From Halovulum dunhuangense (GTDB lineage Bacteria; Pseudomonadota; Alphaproteobacteria; Rhodobacterales; Rhodobacteraceae): 64,000 nucleotides of DNA. Position 1 is the first letter of the stretch, and the number at the start of each line of letters is the position of its first letter. The DNA is taken from positions 434,001-498,000 of the forward strand of contig NZ_JABFBC010000001.1 in NCBI RefSeq assembly GCF_013093415.1, in the 5' to 3' direction. Of this stretch, positions 43,022 through 52,688 are shown piece by piece. The notes under the pieces are model-generated. The model worked only from the letters and a program-made list of their open reading frames with translations, was not told the origin of the DNA and searched no databases. The position numbers and the translations under genes were made by a program.

Positions 43022-44500
43022 TCAGTTCACGGCGCCGGCGGCGGACAATTCCGCCAGCCCGGCTTGTGCGGCCAGCCGCGCCTCGGCGCGGGCGATCCAG
43101 CCCTCCATCGCGGCAAGCGCCGGCTCTGGCAGGGCGCCCAACTCGTCCAGCGCCGCCGTCAGGTTGTCCCGGCGCAGCGCATCCTCGGCCCGGCTGAGGA
43201 TCGCGTCGGCGTCAGATCCCTCCTGCGGCGTCAGCGACCGCGTCGCCACCTGCGCCTCGAGGAAGGCGCCGAAACGCCCGGCCAGCCCCGAGCCGCCCTC
43301 GGCCCGGATCACGGCCCGGATCGCCTGGTGCGCCGCATCGGCAAAAGCCGTGCGCAGCGTGCCCAGCGTCGCGACCCCGCCCTCGGCGCTGGCACGCAGC
43401 CCCTCGGGCACCGCCGCGCCGCTGTTTTCCTCGAACGAGGCCAGCGCCTCGGCATAGGGCTCGCCCGAGCCCAGCGCCGCCCGCATCGCGGTCAGCGCCG
43501 CCTCGCTCAATGCCGCCGAGCGCACCGTCGTCGCCGCTTCCTCGGCGGCGGCCACCTCGGCCTCGGCTTCGGACAGGCGGCGCGCGACCGCCGCCTCCAC
43601 ATCGTCGATCCGCTGGGAAATCGCGCCCTGCCGATCGGCCAGCGCGCCAAGCTCCGCGCGCAGCCCCTCGATCACCGCCAGGTCCGCCTCGCCCAGCGCG
43701 GCGGGCGCCGCGGCCCCCGTCTCGACAGAGGCCAGCTCCGCCGCCAGCCCCTCCAGCCGCCCCTCGACAGTCGCAAGCCGGCTTTCGATGCTGGCGCTGT
43801 CGGCGGCCGCGACCTGGTCGGCCAGCGCCGCCAGCCGCTCTTCAAGCCGCGCCTCCACCGCCGCCGCGGCGGCCTCGGCCTGCGCCGCCGCGGTGTCCGC
43901 GTCGATCCCGGCCGCGATCCCGTCGATCCGCGCGGAAAGCGCCGCCTCGACTTCCGCGATGCGCTGAACGCTCATCGCCTCGCCGGGCATCAGCCACGCC
44001 TTCACCGCCCCCAGCCCCGAGGGCAGGTGCGGCGCCACGCGCGGCCCGGCCCACAGCGCCAGCGCCCCGCCCACCAGCAGCAGGATAAGCCCGGTCAGCG
44101 CCTTCGACGCCAGCGAGCGGTGGCTTTCCTCGTCATGGTCATGCGCGTCCTGGTCCCGCGCGCCGCCGCCCGCGGGGGCCGGTTCCGCCGACGCAGGCGC
44201 GGCCCCGCTTGCGACCAGGGGCGACGCGGCAAGCGCCGCGTCCAGCGCCGCCCGACGCTCTTCGGCCGCGTCCGCGTCATCATCCCCGGCACGCCGGGGC
44301 GCATCGCCATCCGACGCGTCCCCGGCCACCGCATCCCCGCCGGTATCCGCGTCGTCCTTCGGCGTTTCGGGCAGGCCAGTCCCGGAAAGGCCAATCCCGG
44401 AAAGGCCAGTCTCCGGAAGGCCAGTCTCCGGAAGTCCGGTCGCTGCGTCCTTCTCCTCGGGATCGGTGGGCTTTTCGCTGTCTTGGGGTGATTTCGCCAT
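43022..44500 (-). CDS. Mitofilin/Mic60-like inner-membrane protein (COG4223)
   Basis: The 492-aa protein has an acidic cytoplasmic N-terminus with a pentapeptide repeat, one membrane helix (about 133-150), a long Ala/Glu coiled-coil region (about 165-370), and a conserved C-terminal helical domain. In alphaproteobacteria Mic60 homologues shape inner-membrane invaginations and are encoded beside hem genes, as here (hemD before, hemY after). A second in-frame ATG 21 nt upstream is possible. Confidence 0.8.
   Translation of the reverse strand: MAKSPQDSEKPTDPEEKDAATGLPETGLPETGLSGIGLSGTGLPETPKDDADTGGDAVAGDASDGDAPRRAGDDDADAAEERRAALDAALAASPLVASGAAPASAEPAPAGGGARDQDAHDHDEESHRSLASKALTGLILLLVGGALALWAGPRVAPHLPSGLGAVKAWLMPGEAMSVQRIAEVEAALSARIDGIAAGIDADTAAAQAEAAAAAVEARLEERLAALADQVAAADSASIESRLATVEGRLEGLAAELASVETGAAAPAALGEADLAVIEGLRAELGALADRQGAISQRIDDVEAAVARRLSEAEAEVAAAEEAATTVRSAALSEAALTAMRAALGSGEPYAEALASFEENSGAAVPEGLRASAEGGVATLGTLRTAFADAAHQAIRAVIRAEGGSGLAGRFGAFLEAQVATRSLTPQEGSDADAILSRAEDALRRDNLTAALDELGALPEPALAAMEGWIARAEARLAAQAGLAELSAAGAVN
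44363..44437 (-). repeat. Pentapeptide-coding repeat in the Mic60-like gene
   Basis: Five near-identical 15-nt units encode GLPET, GLPET, GLSGI, GLSGT and GLPET (residues 22-46). They lie in the disordered N-terminal region. The DNA units are similar enough to vary in copy number by slippage. Confidence 0.75.
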
Positions 44501-44584
44501 GAACGCGCGGTTCCATTCCATGATGCCGGGGCCCCGGCGGGCTAGGTGACGCCAGAATCCTTACCGGCCATCTATACCCGCCAA

Positions 44585-44613
44585 AGTCTAGTGCTGGCTT
44601 TGCGATGTCTCAA
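44585..44613 (-). promoter_or_regulatory. Promoter of the Mic60-like/hemY operon
   Basis: On the minus strand TTGAGA (44608-44613) and TAGACT (44585-44590) are separated by 17 nt, about 85 nt before the start codon. It is a good sigma-70-type match in the 137-nt gap after hemD. Confidence 0.5.
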
Positions 44614-44637
44614 CCCAAAGGCGCTGATTGCGCGCAT

Positions 44638-45357
44638 TCAGTCCCGTGCCTCGGCCAGCAACGCCAGCATCGCCGCGGCATCCGGCCGGGCGGCCACCGC
44701 GCAGGCGTGACCCGGAAACACCCGCGCCACCGCGTCGCTGATGCACAGAAGCCGGGTCGCCCGCGGAATGCCCGCCGCGCCCGCCGCCTCGGCCAGAAGC
44801 CGGGCACTGCGCGGCGAGAACAGCATCACCGTATCGAACAGCCCGTCGCGCAGCCCGTGCACCACCTCGTCGGCCAGCGGCACCGCGACCTGGTCGTAGA
44901 TCACCGCCTCGGCCGCGTCATGGCCCGCGGCGCGCAACGCCCCGGCCAGGTCCGCCGCCGCATGGGCGCCGCGCAGGTGCAGGAACCGCCGCCCCGGATC
45001 GGCTGGCAGCGCCGACAGCCGCGCCGTCAGTTCCGCCGCCGACGCCCCCGCCATCGCGGCCCGGAACCCCGCCTCCAGCGCCGCCCCGGTCGTGGCAGGC
45101 CCGACGCAATGCGCGCGCAGGCCCCGGATGGCGCTCAGGCGCAGAAACCCCGCAACCCCGTTGGCCGACGAAAACACCAGGTCCGTCACCCCCGCCATGT
45201 CGGGCGGCGCATCGCGGAAACGGATCTCCATCAGGGGCACGGCGACGATCTCGAAGCGCCCCGGAAACTCCGCCTCGACCGTCTCGGCGAACGCCTCGGC
45301 CTGCCCCGCGGGGCGCGGGATCAGCAGCCGGGGCCGAGGGGCATGTTGCGCGCTCAT
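44638..45357 (-). CDS. hemD: Uroporphyrinogen-III synthase
   Basis: HemD closes and rearranges hydroxymethylbilane to uroporphyrinogen III. The 239-aa protein has the two-lobed HemD pattern: [15 protein letters not shown] at the start, [15 protein letters not shown] between lobes, [14 protein letters not shown] and LLCISDAVA. HemD diverges strongly between species, so the assignment relies on fold motifs and context. hemC, which often precedes hemD, is absent here. It is divergent from tsaD across 48 nt. Confidence 0.88.
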   Translation of the reverse strand: MSAQHAPRPRLLIPRPAGQAEAFAETVEAEFPGRFEIVAVPLMEIRFRDAPPDMAGVTDLVFSSANGVAGFLRLSAIRGLRAHCVGPATTGAALEAGFRAAMAGASAAELTARLSALPADPGRRFLHLRGAHAAADLAGALRAAGHDAAEAVIYDQVAVPLADEVVHGLRDGLFDTVMLFSPRSARLLAEAAGAAGIPRATRLLCISDAVARVFPGHACAVAARPDAAAMLALLAEARD

Positions 45358-45405
45358 CCGTCGGGTGTTACCCGGCGCATGGATCTTTCGCAACGGGAGC
45401 GAGGA

Positions 45406-46494
45406 ATGCCCGGCCCCAACCCCACCCCCGGTCTCTGCCTCGGCATCGAGAGCAGCTGCGACGAGACCGCCGCCGCGGTCGTGGGCGCGGACCGGCGCAT
45501 CCTGTCCTCGATCATCTTCGACCAGACACTGCTTCATGCCGATTTCGGTGGCGTGGTGCCGGAAATCGCCGCCCGCGCGCATGCGGAACGCGTGGACATC
45601 TGCGTGGCCCAGGCGCTGTCGCGGGCCGGCGTCACCCTCGACGACATCGACCTGATTTCCGTGACCGCCGGGCCGGGGCTGATCGGCGGCGTGCTGTCGG
45701 GCGTGATGTGCGCCCGCGCGATATCCGCCGCACGCGGCATCCCGCATCTCGGCGTGAACCACCTTGCGGGCCACGCGCTTACCCCGCGCCTGACCGACGG
45801 GATCGCCTTTCCCTACCTGATGCTGCTCGTCTCGGGCGGGCATTGCCAGTTCCTCGCCGTCGATGGACCCCGCGCCTTCCGCAGGCTTGGCGGCACCATC
45901 GACGATGCCCCCGGCGAGGCGTTCGACAAGACCGCCAAGCTGCTCGGCCTCGGCTATCCCGGCGGCCCGCTGGTCGAGAAAGAGGCAGCCCAGGGCGATC
46001 CCGCCCGCTTCGACTTCCCGCGCCCGCTGCTGGACCGCCCCGGCTGCGACATGAGCTTTTCGGGGCTCAAGACCGCGCTGCGCCGCGCCCGCGACCTGAT
46101 CGTGGCGGAAAAGGGCGGGCTGACCCGTCAGGACCGCGCCGATCTCTGCGCCGGCTTCCAGGCCGCCGTGGCCGAGGTGCTGGCCGAAAAGACCGCCCGC
46201 GCGCTGGCCGAATTCGGCCGCCCCGGCGGCGTGCTCGCGGTGGCGGGCGGCGTTGCCGCCAACACCGCGATCCGCACCGCGCTGACCGGGGTCTGCGACC
46301 GCGCCGGCGCCCGCTTCCTCGCGCCGCCGCTCGCGCTGTGCACCGACAACGCCGCGATGATCGCCTGGGCCGGTCTGGAACAATGGGCCGACGGCGCGCG
46401 CCCCGACGCCGCCATGGTCGCCCGCCCGCGCTGGCCGCTCGATGCCGGGGCAGAGCCGCTGCTGGGGTCCGGCAAGAAGGGGGCCAAGGCATGA
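45406..46494 (+). CDS. tsaD: tRNA threonylcarbamoyladenosine transferase TsaD
   Basis: TsaD transfers threonylcarbamoyl to A37 of tRNAs that read ANN codons. The 362-aa protein has the ASKHA fold with [15 protein letters not shown], the metal-binding [14 protein letters not shown], and [26 protein letters not shown] at 45406 was chosen for the GAGCGAGGA just upstream; 45379 is an in-frame alternative. The stop overlaps gpsA (ATGA). Confidence 0.97.
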   Translation: MPGPNPTPGLCLGIESSCDETAAAVVGADRRILSSIIFDQTLLHADFGGVVPEIAARAHAERVDICVAQALSRAGVTLDDIDLISVTAGPGLIGGVLSGVMCARAISAARGIPHLGVNHLAGHALTPRLTDGIAFPYLMLLVSGGHCQFLAVDGPRAFRRLGGTIDDAPGEAFDKTAKLLGLGYPGGPLVEKEAAQGDPARFDFPRPLLDRPGCDMSFSGLKTALRRARDLIVAEKGGLTRQDRADLCAGFQAAVAEVLAEKTARALAEFGRPGGVLAVAGGVAANTAIRTALTGVCDRAGARFLAPPLALCTDNAAMIAWAGLEQWADGARPDAAMVARPRWPLDAGAEPLLGSGKKGAKA

Positions 46495-47462
46495 GGCCCG
46501 TCGCGGTGCTGGGCGCGGGCGCCTTCGGCACCGCGCTTGCCATCGTCTGGGCGCGCGCGGGGCTCGACGTGCGGCTGGTCGCACGGCCCGAAACCGCGCC
46601 GCTGTTGCAGGCCGCGCGCGAGAACCAGCGCGCGCTGCCTGCCATACGCTTTCCATACACTTTGCAGACGCTTTCCAGCCCCGAAAACCTGCCCTCCGAC
46701 AGCATCCTCGTGCTCGCCGTTCCGGCCCAGGCGACGGGCGCCTATCTGGCGCAGCACGCCGCCACCCTGCCCCCCGGCGCACCGCTGGTGCTGGCCGCCA
46801 AGGGCATCGACCTGGACAGCGGCGCGCTGCTGACCGACGTGGCCGCAAGGCATTGGCCCGACAGCGAAATCGCCGTTCTCAGCGGCCCCGGCTTCGCCGC
46901 CGAACTGGCCGCCGGACTGCCCACCGCCCTGACGCTGGCCGCCCGCGATACGGGCCTGGCAGGGACCCTGCAAACCGCCCTCTCCACCCCCGAACTGCGC
47001 CTCTACCGCTCCACCGACCGCATCGGCGTCCAGCTCGGAGGCGCCCTGAAGAACGTCATAGCCATAGCCTGCGGCATCTGCATCGGCGCCGGCCTCGGCG
47101 ACAGCGCGCGCGCCGCGCTGATGACCCGTGGCTACGCCGAAATGTTGAGGCTGGGCCTTGCTTTAGGCGGCGATGCGCGCAGTTTCCAGGGCCTGTCGGG
47201 CCTTGGCGATCTGGCGCTGACAGCCACCTCCGGCAAAAGCCGCAACTTCGCCGCGGGCCTTGCCATCGGCGCGGGGCACCAGCCGGAACGGGGCCGCACC
47301 ATCGAGGGGTTGGCGACCGCCCGCGCCGTGGTGAGCATGGCCCGCAAGCTGGGGCTGGAACTGCCCGTGGCCGAGGCGACGGTCGCCGTTCTCGATGGCC
47401 GGCTTGGCATCGACGCGGCGATGGAAGGACTGCTGACCCGACCCCTGAAAGAGGAAACCTGA
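46491..47462 (+). CDS. gpsA: NAD(P)+ glycerol-3-phosphate dehydrogenase
   Basis: GpsA reduces dihydroxyacetone phosphate to sn-glycerol 3-phosphate for phospholipids. The 323-aa protein has the N-terminal NAD(P) motif [10 protein letters not shown], the AAKGID segment, [10 protein letters not shown], the catalytic lysine region [11 protein letters not shown], and [10 protein letters not shown]. The start overlaps the tsaD stop, so the tsaD-gpsA-yciI-EVE genes form one operon. Confidence 0.96.
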   Translation: MRPVAVLGAGAFGTALAIVWARAGLDVRLVARPETAPLLQAARENQRALPAIRFPYTLQTLSSPENLPSDSILVLAVPAQATGAYLAQHAATLPPGAPLVLAAKGIDLDSGALLTDVAARHWPDSEIAVLSGPGFAAELAAGLPTALTLAARDTGLAGTLQTALSTPELRLYRSTDRIGVQLGGALKNVIAIACGICIGAGLGDSARAALMTRGYAEMLRLGLALGGDARSFQGLSGLGDLALTATSGKSRNFAAGLAIGAGHQPERGRTIEGLATARAVVSMARKLGLELPVAEATVAVLDGRLGIDAAMEGLLTRPLKEET

Positions 47463-47464
47463 GC

Positions 47465-47734
47465 ATGGAATTCGCCCTGATCTGCATCGACAAGCCCGAC
47501 CACCAGGACCTGCGCGCCCGCACCCGCGAGGCGCACCTGGCCTATGTCCGCGAGACCGGCGTCGTCCGCATCGCCGGCCCCTTCCTGTCGGATGCGGGGG
47601 CGATGATCGGCTCGCTCGTCATCCTGTCGGTGCCGGACCGCGCCGCGGCCGAGGACTGGTCGGTCAACGACCCCTATGCCAAGGCGGGCCTTTTCTCCGA
47701 TGTCACCGTCCACGCCTGGAAGCAGACCGTCTGA
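47465..47734 (+). CDS. YciI-family protein
   Basis: This 89-aa ferredoxin-like (dimeric alpha-beta barrel) protein has the conserved Asp in DKPDHQDLR, the HLAYV helix, GPFLSDAG, and the C-terminal DPYAKAGLFSDVTVHAW. Family members may act as small peroxidase- or hydrolase-like enzymes; the reaction is not known. It starts 2 nt after the gpsA stop. Confidence 0.88.
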   Translation: MEFALICIDKPDHQDLRARTREAHLAYVRETGVVRIAGPFLSDAGAMIGSLVILSVPDRAAAEDWSVNDPYAKAGLFSDVTVHAWKQTV

Positions 47735-47742
47735 GGAACCCC

Positions 47743-48165
47743 ATGCAGTACTGGCTTTTCAAATCCGAACCCAACACCTGGAGCTGGGACGACCAGGTCG
47801 CCAGGGGCGACGCCGGCGAGGAATGGGACGGTGTCCGCAACTACCAGGCGCGCAACAACATGCGGGCGATGCAGATCGGCGACCTGGGCTTCTTCTACCA
47901 CTCGATGAGCGAGAAGGCCGTCGTCGGCGTGGTCGAGGTGGTCGCGCTGGCGCATCCCGACAGCACCACCGACGATGCGCGTTGGGAATGCGTGGACATC
48001 AAGGCGGTGGCACCCTTTCCGACGCCCGTCACGCTGGAAATGTGCAAGTCCGAGCCGGCGCTGGAAAACATGGTGCTGGTGAACAACTCGCGCCTGTCGG
48101 TCCAGCCGGTCACGGCCGAGGAATGGGCGCATGTCTGCCGGATGGGCGGCTATCAGGACCGCTGA
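47743..48165 (+). CDS. EVE-domain protein (PUA-like fold)
   Basis: The 140-aa protein is a stand-alone EVE domain: WLFKSEPNTWSWDD at the start, GVRNYQARNNMRAMQIGD, and FYHSM strand motifs. EVE/YTH-related domains bind modified bases in RNA or DNA. Its place after tsaD-gpsA-yciI fits a tRNA- or nucleic-acid-related role, but that is inference. It is convergent with ahcY. Confidence 0.88.
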   Translation: MQYWLFKSEPNTWSWDDQVARGDAGEEWDGVRNYQARNNMRAMQIGDLGFFYHSMSEKAVVGVVEVVALAHPDSTTDDARWECVDIKAVAPFPTPVTLEMCKSEPALENMVLVNNSRLSVQPVTAEEWAHVCRMGGYQDR

Positions 48166-48176
48166 ACCAGCGGGCC

Positions 48177-48204
48177 CGCGCGCCCCATGATCGAGGGGCG
48201 CGCG
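48177..48204. terminator. GC-rich hairpin between EVE gene and ahcY
   Basis: CGCGCGCCCC (48177-48186) and GGGGCGCGCG (48195-48204) form a perfect 10-bp stem with an 8-nt loop in the convergent gap. No U-tract follows on either side, so it may act as a weak bidirectional terminator or mRNA 3'-end stabiliser. Confidence 0.45.
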
Positions 48205-48213
48205 GATCGCATC

Positions 48214-49608
48214 TCAGTAGCGGTACTGCTCGGGCTTGAACGGGCCTTCGGTGGTCACGCCGATGTACTCGGCCTGTTCGCTGCTCATCTTGGTCAGCTT
48301 GGCGCCGATCTTCTCCAGATGCAGGCGGGCCACCTTTTCATCCAGGTGCTTGGGCAGGACATAGACCTTGTTCTCGTACTGCTCGCCCTTGGCCCACAGC
48401 TCGATCTGCGCCAGCACCTGGTTGGTGAACGACGCGCTCATCACGAAGGACGGGTGGCCGGTCGCGTTGCCCAGGTTCAGCAGGCGGCCTTCGGACAGAA
48501 GGATGATGCGGTTGCCCGAGGGCATCTCGATCATGTCCACCTGGTCCTTGATGTTGGTCCACTTGTGGTTCTTGAGCGCCGCGACCTGGATCTCGTTGTC
48601 GAAATGGCCGATGTTGCCGACGATGGCCATGTCCTTCATCTCGCGCATGTGCTCGAGGCGGATCACGTCGCGATTGCCGGTGGCGGTGATGAAGATGTCT
48701 GCGGTAGAAACCGCTTCTTCCAGGGTCACCACCTCGTAGCCGTCCATCGCGGCCTGAAGCGCGCAGATCGGATCGACTTCCGTGACCTTCACGCGGGCAC
48801 CCGCGCCGCGCAGCGAGGCGGCGGAACCCTTGCCCACGTCGCCATAGCCGCAGACCACGGCGGTCTTGCCGGCCATCATCACGTCGGTGGCGCGGCGGAT
48901 GCCGTCGACCAGGCTTTCGCGGCAGCCGTACTTGTTGTCGAATTTCGACTTGGTGACGCTGTCGTTCACGTTGATCGCCGGGAAGGGCAGGCGCCCCTGC
49001 TCCATCAGCTGGTAGAGGCGGTGCACGCCGGTGGTGGTTTCCTCCGACACACCCTTGATCGCGTCGCGCTGTTTCGCGAACCAGCCGGGGCTTTTCGCCA
49101 TGCGCTTGCGGATCTGGGCGAAGAGCGCGACCTCCTCGTCGGATTGCGGGACGGCGATCAGGTCATCCTCGCCTGCCTCGACCCGTGCGCCGAGCAGGAT
49201 GTAGAGCGTGGCGTCGCCGCCATCGTCGAGGATCATGTTCGCCGTTCCCCCGGGGAAGTCGAAGATCCGGTCGGCATAGTCCCAGTATTCTTCCAGCGTC
49301 TCGCCCTTGATGGCGAAGACCGGCGTGCCGCCCGCTGCGATCGCGGCGGCGGCGTGGTCCTGGGTCGAGAAGATGTTGCACGAGGCCCAGCGCACGTCCG
49401 CGCCAAGGGCTGTCAGCGTCTCGATCAGCACGGCGGTCTGGATCGTCATGTGCAGCGAGCCCGCGATCCGCGCGCCCTTGAGTGGCTGGGCCGCGCCATA
49501 CTCCTCGCGCAGGGCCATCAGGCCCGGCATCTCGGTTTCGGCGATGGTTATTTCCTTGCGGCCGTAATCGGCGAGCGCAATGTCCTTGACGATATAATCC
49601 TGGGCCAT
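48214..49608 (-). CDS. ahcY: Adenosylhomocysteinase
   Basis: AhcY splits S-adenosylhomocysteine into adenosine and homocysteine, using bound NAD. The 464-aa protein has [16 protein letters not shown], the catalytic [13 protein letters not shown] motif [12 protein letters not shown], and the C-terminal K/Y segment (KPEQYRY). I looked for an SAH riboswitch in the upstream 149 nt and did not find its consensus. The start at 49608 matches the family N-terminus. Confidence 0.97.
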   Translation of the reverse strand: MAQDYIVKDIALADYGRKEITIAETEMPGLMALREEYGAAQPLKGARIAGSLHMTIQTAVLIETLTALGADVRWASCNIFSTQDHAAAAIAAGGTPVFAIKGETLEEYWDYADRIFDFPGGTANMILDDGGDATLYILLGARVEAGEDDLIAVPQSDEEVALFAQIRKRMAKSPGWFAKQRDAIKGVSEETTTGVHRLYQLMEQGRLPFPAINVNDSVTKSKFDNKYGCRESLVDGIRRATDVMMAGKTAVVCGYGDVGKGSAASLRGAGARVKVTEVDPICALQAAMDGYEVVTLEEAVSTADIFITATGNRDVIRLEHMREMKDMAIVGNIGHFDNEIQVAALKNHKWTNIKDQVDMIEMPSGNRIILLSEGRLLNLGNATGHPSFVMSASFTNQVLAQIELWAKGEQYENKVYVLPKHLDEKVARLHLEKIGAKLTKMSSEQAEYIGVTTEGPFKPEQYRY

Positions 49609-49757
49609 GTGTCGGCGTCCTGTCTGTAATCCGGGCGGTTCCCGGCCCATCTAGCACCGCTACCCCCGCCCGACAACGGCGGGCGCTTGCCGCAGGGCTT
49701 GCATGGCCCTGTCTGCGCTGACATATCGCGCATCTGACCCGCAGAACGGACCGATCC

Positions 49758-50369
49758 ATGACCCCGACCCGCGCCTGGCAGAGGATGCTTTCCGGCCGAC
49801 GGCTGGACCTGCTGAACCCCGCCCCCCTGGACATCGAGATCGAGGACATCGCCCACGGGCTGTCCTTCGTGGCGCGCTGGAACGGGCAGACGCGGGGCGA
49901 GTTTCCCTATTCGGTGGCCGAGCATTCGCTGCTGGTCGAGGAACTGATGGAACTGGTCGCGCCCAAGCTGTCGCTGCGCTGGCGGCTGGCGGCGCTGCTG
50001 CACGACGCGCCGGAATATGTGATCGGGGACATGATATCGCCGGTCAAGGCAGCGGTGGGACCGGACTACAAGGCGATGGATGCGCGGCTGGCGGCGGCCG
50101 TCCATCTGCGATTCGGCCTGCCGGCCGAGGTGCCCGCCAGCATCAAGGCAAGGATCAAGCGGGCCGACCGTGTCAGCGCCTGGCTGGAGGCGACGCAGAT
50201 CGCGGGCTTTTCCGAGGCCGAGGCGAACCGCTTCTTCTCGCGCCTGCCGCCGGGCTTCGATCCCACCACCTACCGGCTGAACCCGCGCCCGCCGATGGAG
50301 GTGAAGCGCGATTTCCTGGCCCGGTTCCATGCGCTTTCCGCGGCGCTTGGCGGGACCGGCGCGCGATAG
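49758..50369 (+). CDS. HD-domain hydrolase (YfbR-like)
   Basis: The 203-aa protein has an HD metal site: SVAEHSLLV (His), LLHDAPEYVIGD (His-Asp), with a C-terminal Asp candidate in IKRADR. YfbR-type proteins are 5'-deoxynucleotidases; the substrate here is unproven. It is divergent from ahcY over 149 nt. Confidence 0.8.
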   Translation: MTPTRAWQRMLSGRRLDLLNPAPLDIEIEDIAHGLSFVARWNGQTRGEFPYSVAEHSLLVEELMELVAPKLSLRWRLAALLHDAPEYVIGDMISPVKAAVGPDYKAMDARLAAAVHLRFGLPAEVPASIKARIKRADRVSAWLEATQIAGFSEAEANRFFSRLPPGFDPTTYRLNPRPPMEVKRDFLARFHALSAALGGTGAR

Positions 50370-50432
50370 GGGCTGGTCAGCCGCAGCGCGCCTCTCCTAG
50401 TCTGGGACGGGCTTTCGGCTGATGGGGGCGGC

Positions 50433-51890
50433 ATGACGGAAATTCGCGAGGGGGCGCTGGCGTTCGACGCGTCCCGCATGCTGATCGGGGGGGCGTGGTC
50501 CGCGGCGTCCGCCACGCTTGGGCTCGAGGATCCCTCGACCGGGCAGGAGATCGCCCGCATCGCGCGCGGGACGCCGGCGGATATCGATGCCGCGGTCCGG
50601 GCCGCGCGCACGGCCTTTGCGGGCGACTGGGGCGCGCTTTCCGCTGCCGGGCGGGGGCGGCTCCTGTCGCGGCTGGGCCAGCTGGTCGCGGCGCGGGCCG
50701 AGGATCTGGCCCGGCTCGAGTCACGCGATGTCGGCAAGCCCCTGGCACAGGCCCGCGCCGATGCGCTGGCGCTGGCGCGCTACATGGAGTTCTACGGCGG
50801 CGCGGCCGACAAGCTGCTGGGCGAGACGATCCCGTTCCAGCCCGGCTACACCGTCTTTACCCTGCGCGAGCCGCATGGCGTCACCGGGCATATCGTGCCC
50901 TGGAACTACCCCATGCAGATCATCGGCCGTTCGGTCGGCGCCGCGCTGGCCGCCGGGAACGCCTGCGTGCTGAAACCGGCGGAAGAGGCGTGCCTGACCG
51001 CGCTTGCCTTCGCGCAGCTTGCCTGCGAGGCGGGGTTTCCGCCGGGCGCGCTGAACGTCGTGCCGGGGCTGGGCAAAGAGGCGGGTGCCGCGCTGGCCGC
51101 GCATGGCGGCGTCGATCACATCTCCTTCACCGGGTCGGTCGGGGTGGGGGCACGCATCCAGGCGGCGGCCGCGGCCAATATAGTGCCGGTCACGCTGGAG
51201 CTGGGTGGGAAAAGTCCGCAGCTGGTCTTTGCCGACGCCGATCTGGACGCGGCGCTGCCGTTCCTGGTGCGGCCGGGCATCCAGAACGCGGGCCAGACCT
51301 GTTCCGCCGCCAGCCGCATCCTGATCGAGCGGCGCATCTTCGACGATGTGGCCGGGCGCATGGCCGAGGCCTATCGCGGGCTGCGGATCGGGCCGGCGCT
51401 GTCGGATCCGGATGTAGGCCCGCTGGTCTCGGCGCGGCAGAAGCGCATCGTCGAGGGGTTTCTCGCGGGCCTGCCTGAGGGGGCGGTGCTGGCACGCGCG
51501 CCGCTTCCCGCAGACCTGCCGCCGGGCGGGCATTACATCGCCCCCGCGCTGGTCGCGGGGGTGGATCCCGCCGACCGGATCGCGCAGGACGAGGTGTTCG
51601 GCCCGGTGCAGGTGTTGCTGCCTTTCGAGGACGAGACCGAGGCGCTTTCCATCGCGAACGGCACCGAATACGGGCTGGTCGCGGGCATCTGGACCCGCGA
51701 CGGCGCGCGCCAGTTCCGGCTGGCACGGAAGCTGCGGGCGGGGCAGGTCTTCGTGAACAATTACGGGGCCGGCGGTGGGGTCGAACTGCCCTTCGGCGGG
51801 GTCGGGAAGTCGGGTCACGGGCGCGAAAAGGGCTTCGAGGCGCTTTACGGCTTCACCACGCTCAAGACCGTTGCGGTGAACCACGGCTGA
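50433..51890 (+). CDS. NAD(P)-dependent aldehyde dehydrogenase
   Basis: The 485-aa protein oxidises aldehydes to acids. Catalytic residues are C290 (NAGQTCSAAS), E256 (VTLELGGKS) and N158 (VPWNYPM). The NAD-binding turn is SFTGSVGVG. The subgroup looks like betaine/gamma-aminobutyraldehyde-type enzymes, but no substrate-specific residue is decisive. It is followed by SDR and P1-peptidase genes in the same direction. Confidence 0.88.
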   Translation: MTEIREGALAFDASRMLIGGAWSAASATLGLEDPSTGQEIARIARGTPADIDAAVRAARTAFAGDWGALSAAGRGRLLSRLGQLVAARAEDLARLESRDVGKPLAQARADALALARYMEFYGGAADKLLGETIPFQPGYTVFTLREPHGVTGHIVPWNYPMQIIGRSVGAALAAGNACVLKPAEEACLTALAFAQLACEAGFPPGALNVVPGLGKEAGAALAAHGGVDHISFTGSVGVGARIQAAAAANIVPVTLELGGKSPQLVFADADLDAALPFLVRPGIQNAGQTCSAASRILIERRIFDDVAGRMAEAYRGLRIGPALSDPDVGPLVSARQKRIVEGFLAGLPEGAVLARAPLPADLPPGGHYIAPALVAGVDPADRIAQDEVFGPVQVLLPFEDETEALSIANGTEYGLVAGIWTRDGARQFRLARKLRAGQVFVNNYGAGGGVELPFGGVGKSGHGREKGFEALYGFTTLKTVAVNHG

Positions 51891-51947
51891 GGCTTGCCAG
51901 CCGCCCCGCAGGCGGTCAGGCTGGGGCAAACCGCACAGGGGGATGCG

Positions 51948-52688
51948 ATGCGACTGAAGGGCAAGACCGCCATTGTCACAGGCGGCGCCTCGGGCTTCGG
52001 GGCGGGGATCGTGCGTCGCTTCGTCGAGGAAGGCGCCGACGTGATGATCGCCGACATCAATGCTGCCGCCGCCGCGGACCTGGCCGAGGATCTGGGCGCG
52101 CGCCACCAGCAGGTCGACGTGGCGCGGTCCGAAAGCGTGGCCGCAATGGCCGTGGCCGCGCGCGACATGTGGGAGCGGGTGGACATCCTGGTCAACAATG
52201 CCGGGATCACCCATCTGCCGACGCCGCTGGAAGAGGTGACCGAGGCCGAGTTCGATCACGTCCTGGCGGTCAACGCGAAGTCGGTGTTCCTGACCGCGAA
52301 GCATTTCGTGCCGGCGATGAAGGCTGCGGGAACGGGCGCGATCCTGAACGTCGCCTCTACCGCCGGGCTGAGCCCGCGGCCGCGACTGAACTGGTACAAC
52401 GCCTCCAAGGGCTGGATGATCACCGCGACCAAGGCGATGGCGGTGGAGCTTGCGCCCTTCGGGCTGCGGGTGAACGCGCTCGCCCCCGTGGCCGGGGAAA
52501 CGCCGCTTCTGAAATCCTTCATGGGCGAGGACACGCCCGAGATGCGGGCGAAGTTCCTGGCCACGATCCCGCTGGGCCGCTTCTCGCAGCCCGAGGACAT
52601 GGGGGCGGCGGCGGCATTCCTGTGCTCGGATGATGCCTCGATGATTACCGGCGTCGCGCTCGAGGTGGACGGGGGGCGCTGCATCTGA
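51948..52688 (+). CDS. Short-chain dehydrogenase/reductase
   Basis: The 246-aa classical SDR has TGGASGFGAGI (cofactor), DI at the end of the second strand (NAD preference), NNAGI, and catalytic YNASKG. It probably oxidises an alcohol whose aldehyde product feeds the upstream aldehyde dehydrogenase. CAGGGGGA lies before the ATG. The stop overlaps the next ATG by one base (TGATG). Confidence 0.87.
   Translation: MRLKGKTAIVTGGASGFGAGIVRRFVEEGADVMIADINAAAAADLAEDLGARHQQVDVARSESVAAMAVAARDMWERVDILVNNAGITHLPTPLEEVTEAEFDHVLAVNAKSVFLTAKHFVPAMKAAGTGAILNVASTAGLSPRPRLNWYNASKGWMITATKAMAVELAPFGLRVNALAPVAGETPLLKSFMGEDTPEMRAKFLATIPLGRFSQPEDMGAAAAFLCSDDASMITGVALEVDGGRCI

Noticed and set aside
49609-49757. 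Possible SAH riboswitch upstream of ahcY
   Set aside because: The conserved SAH-aptamer core was looked for on the minus strand and is not present.
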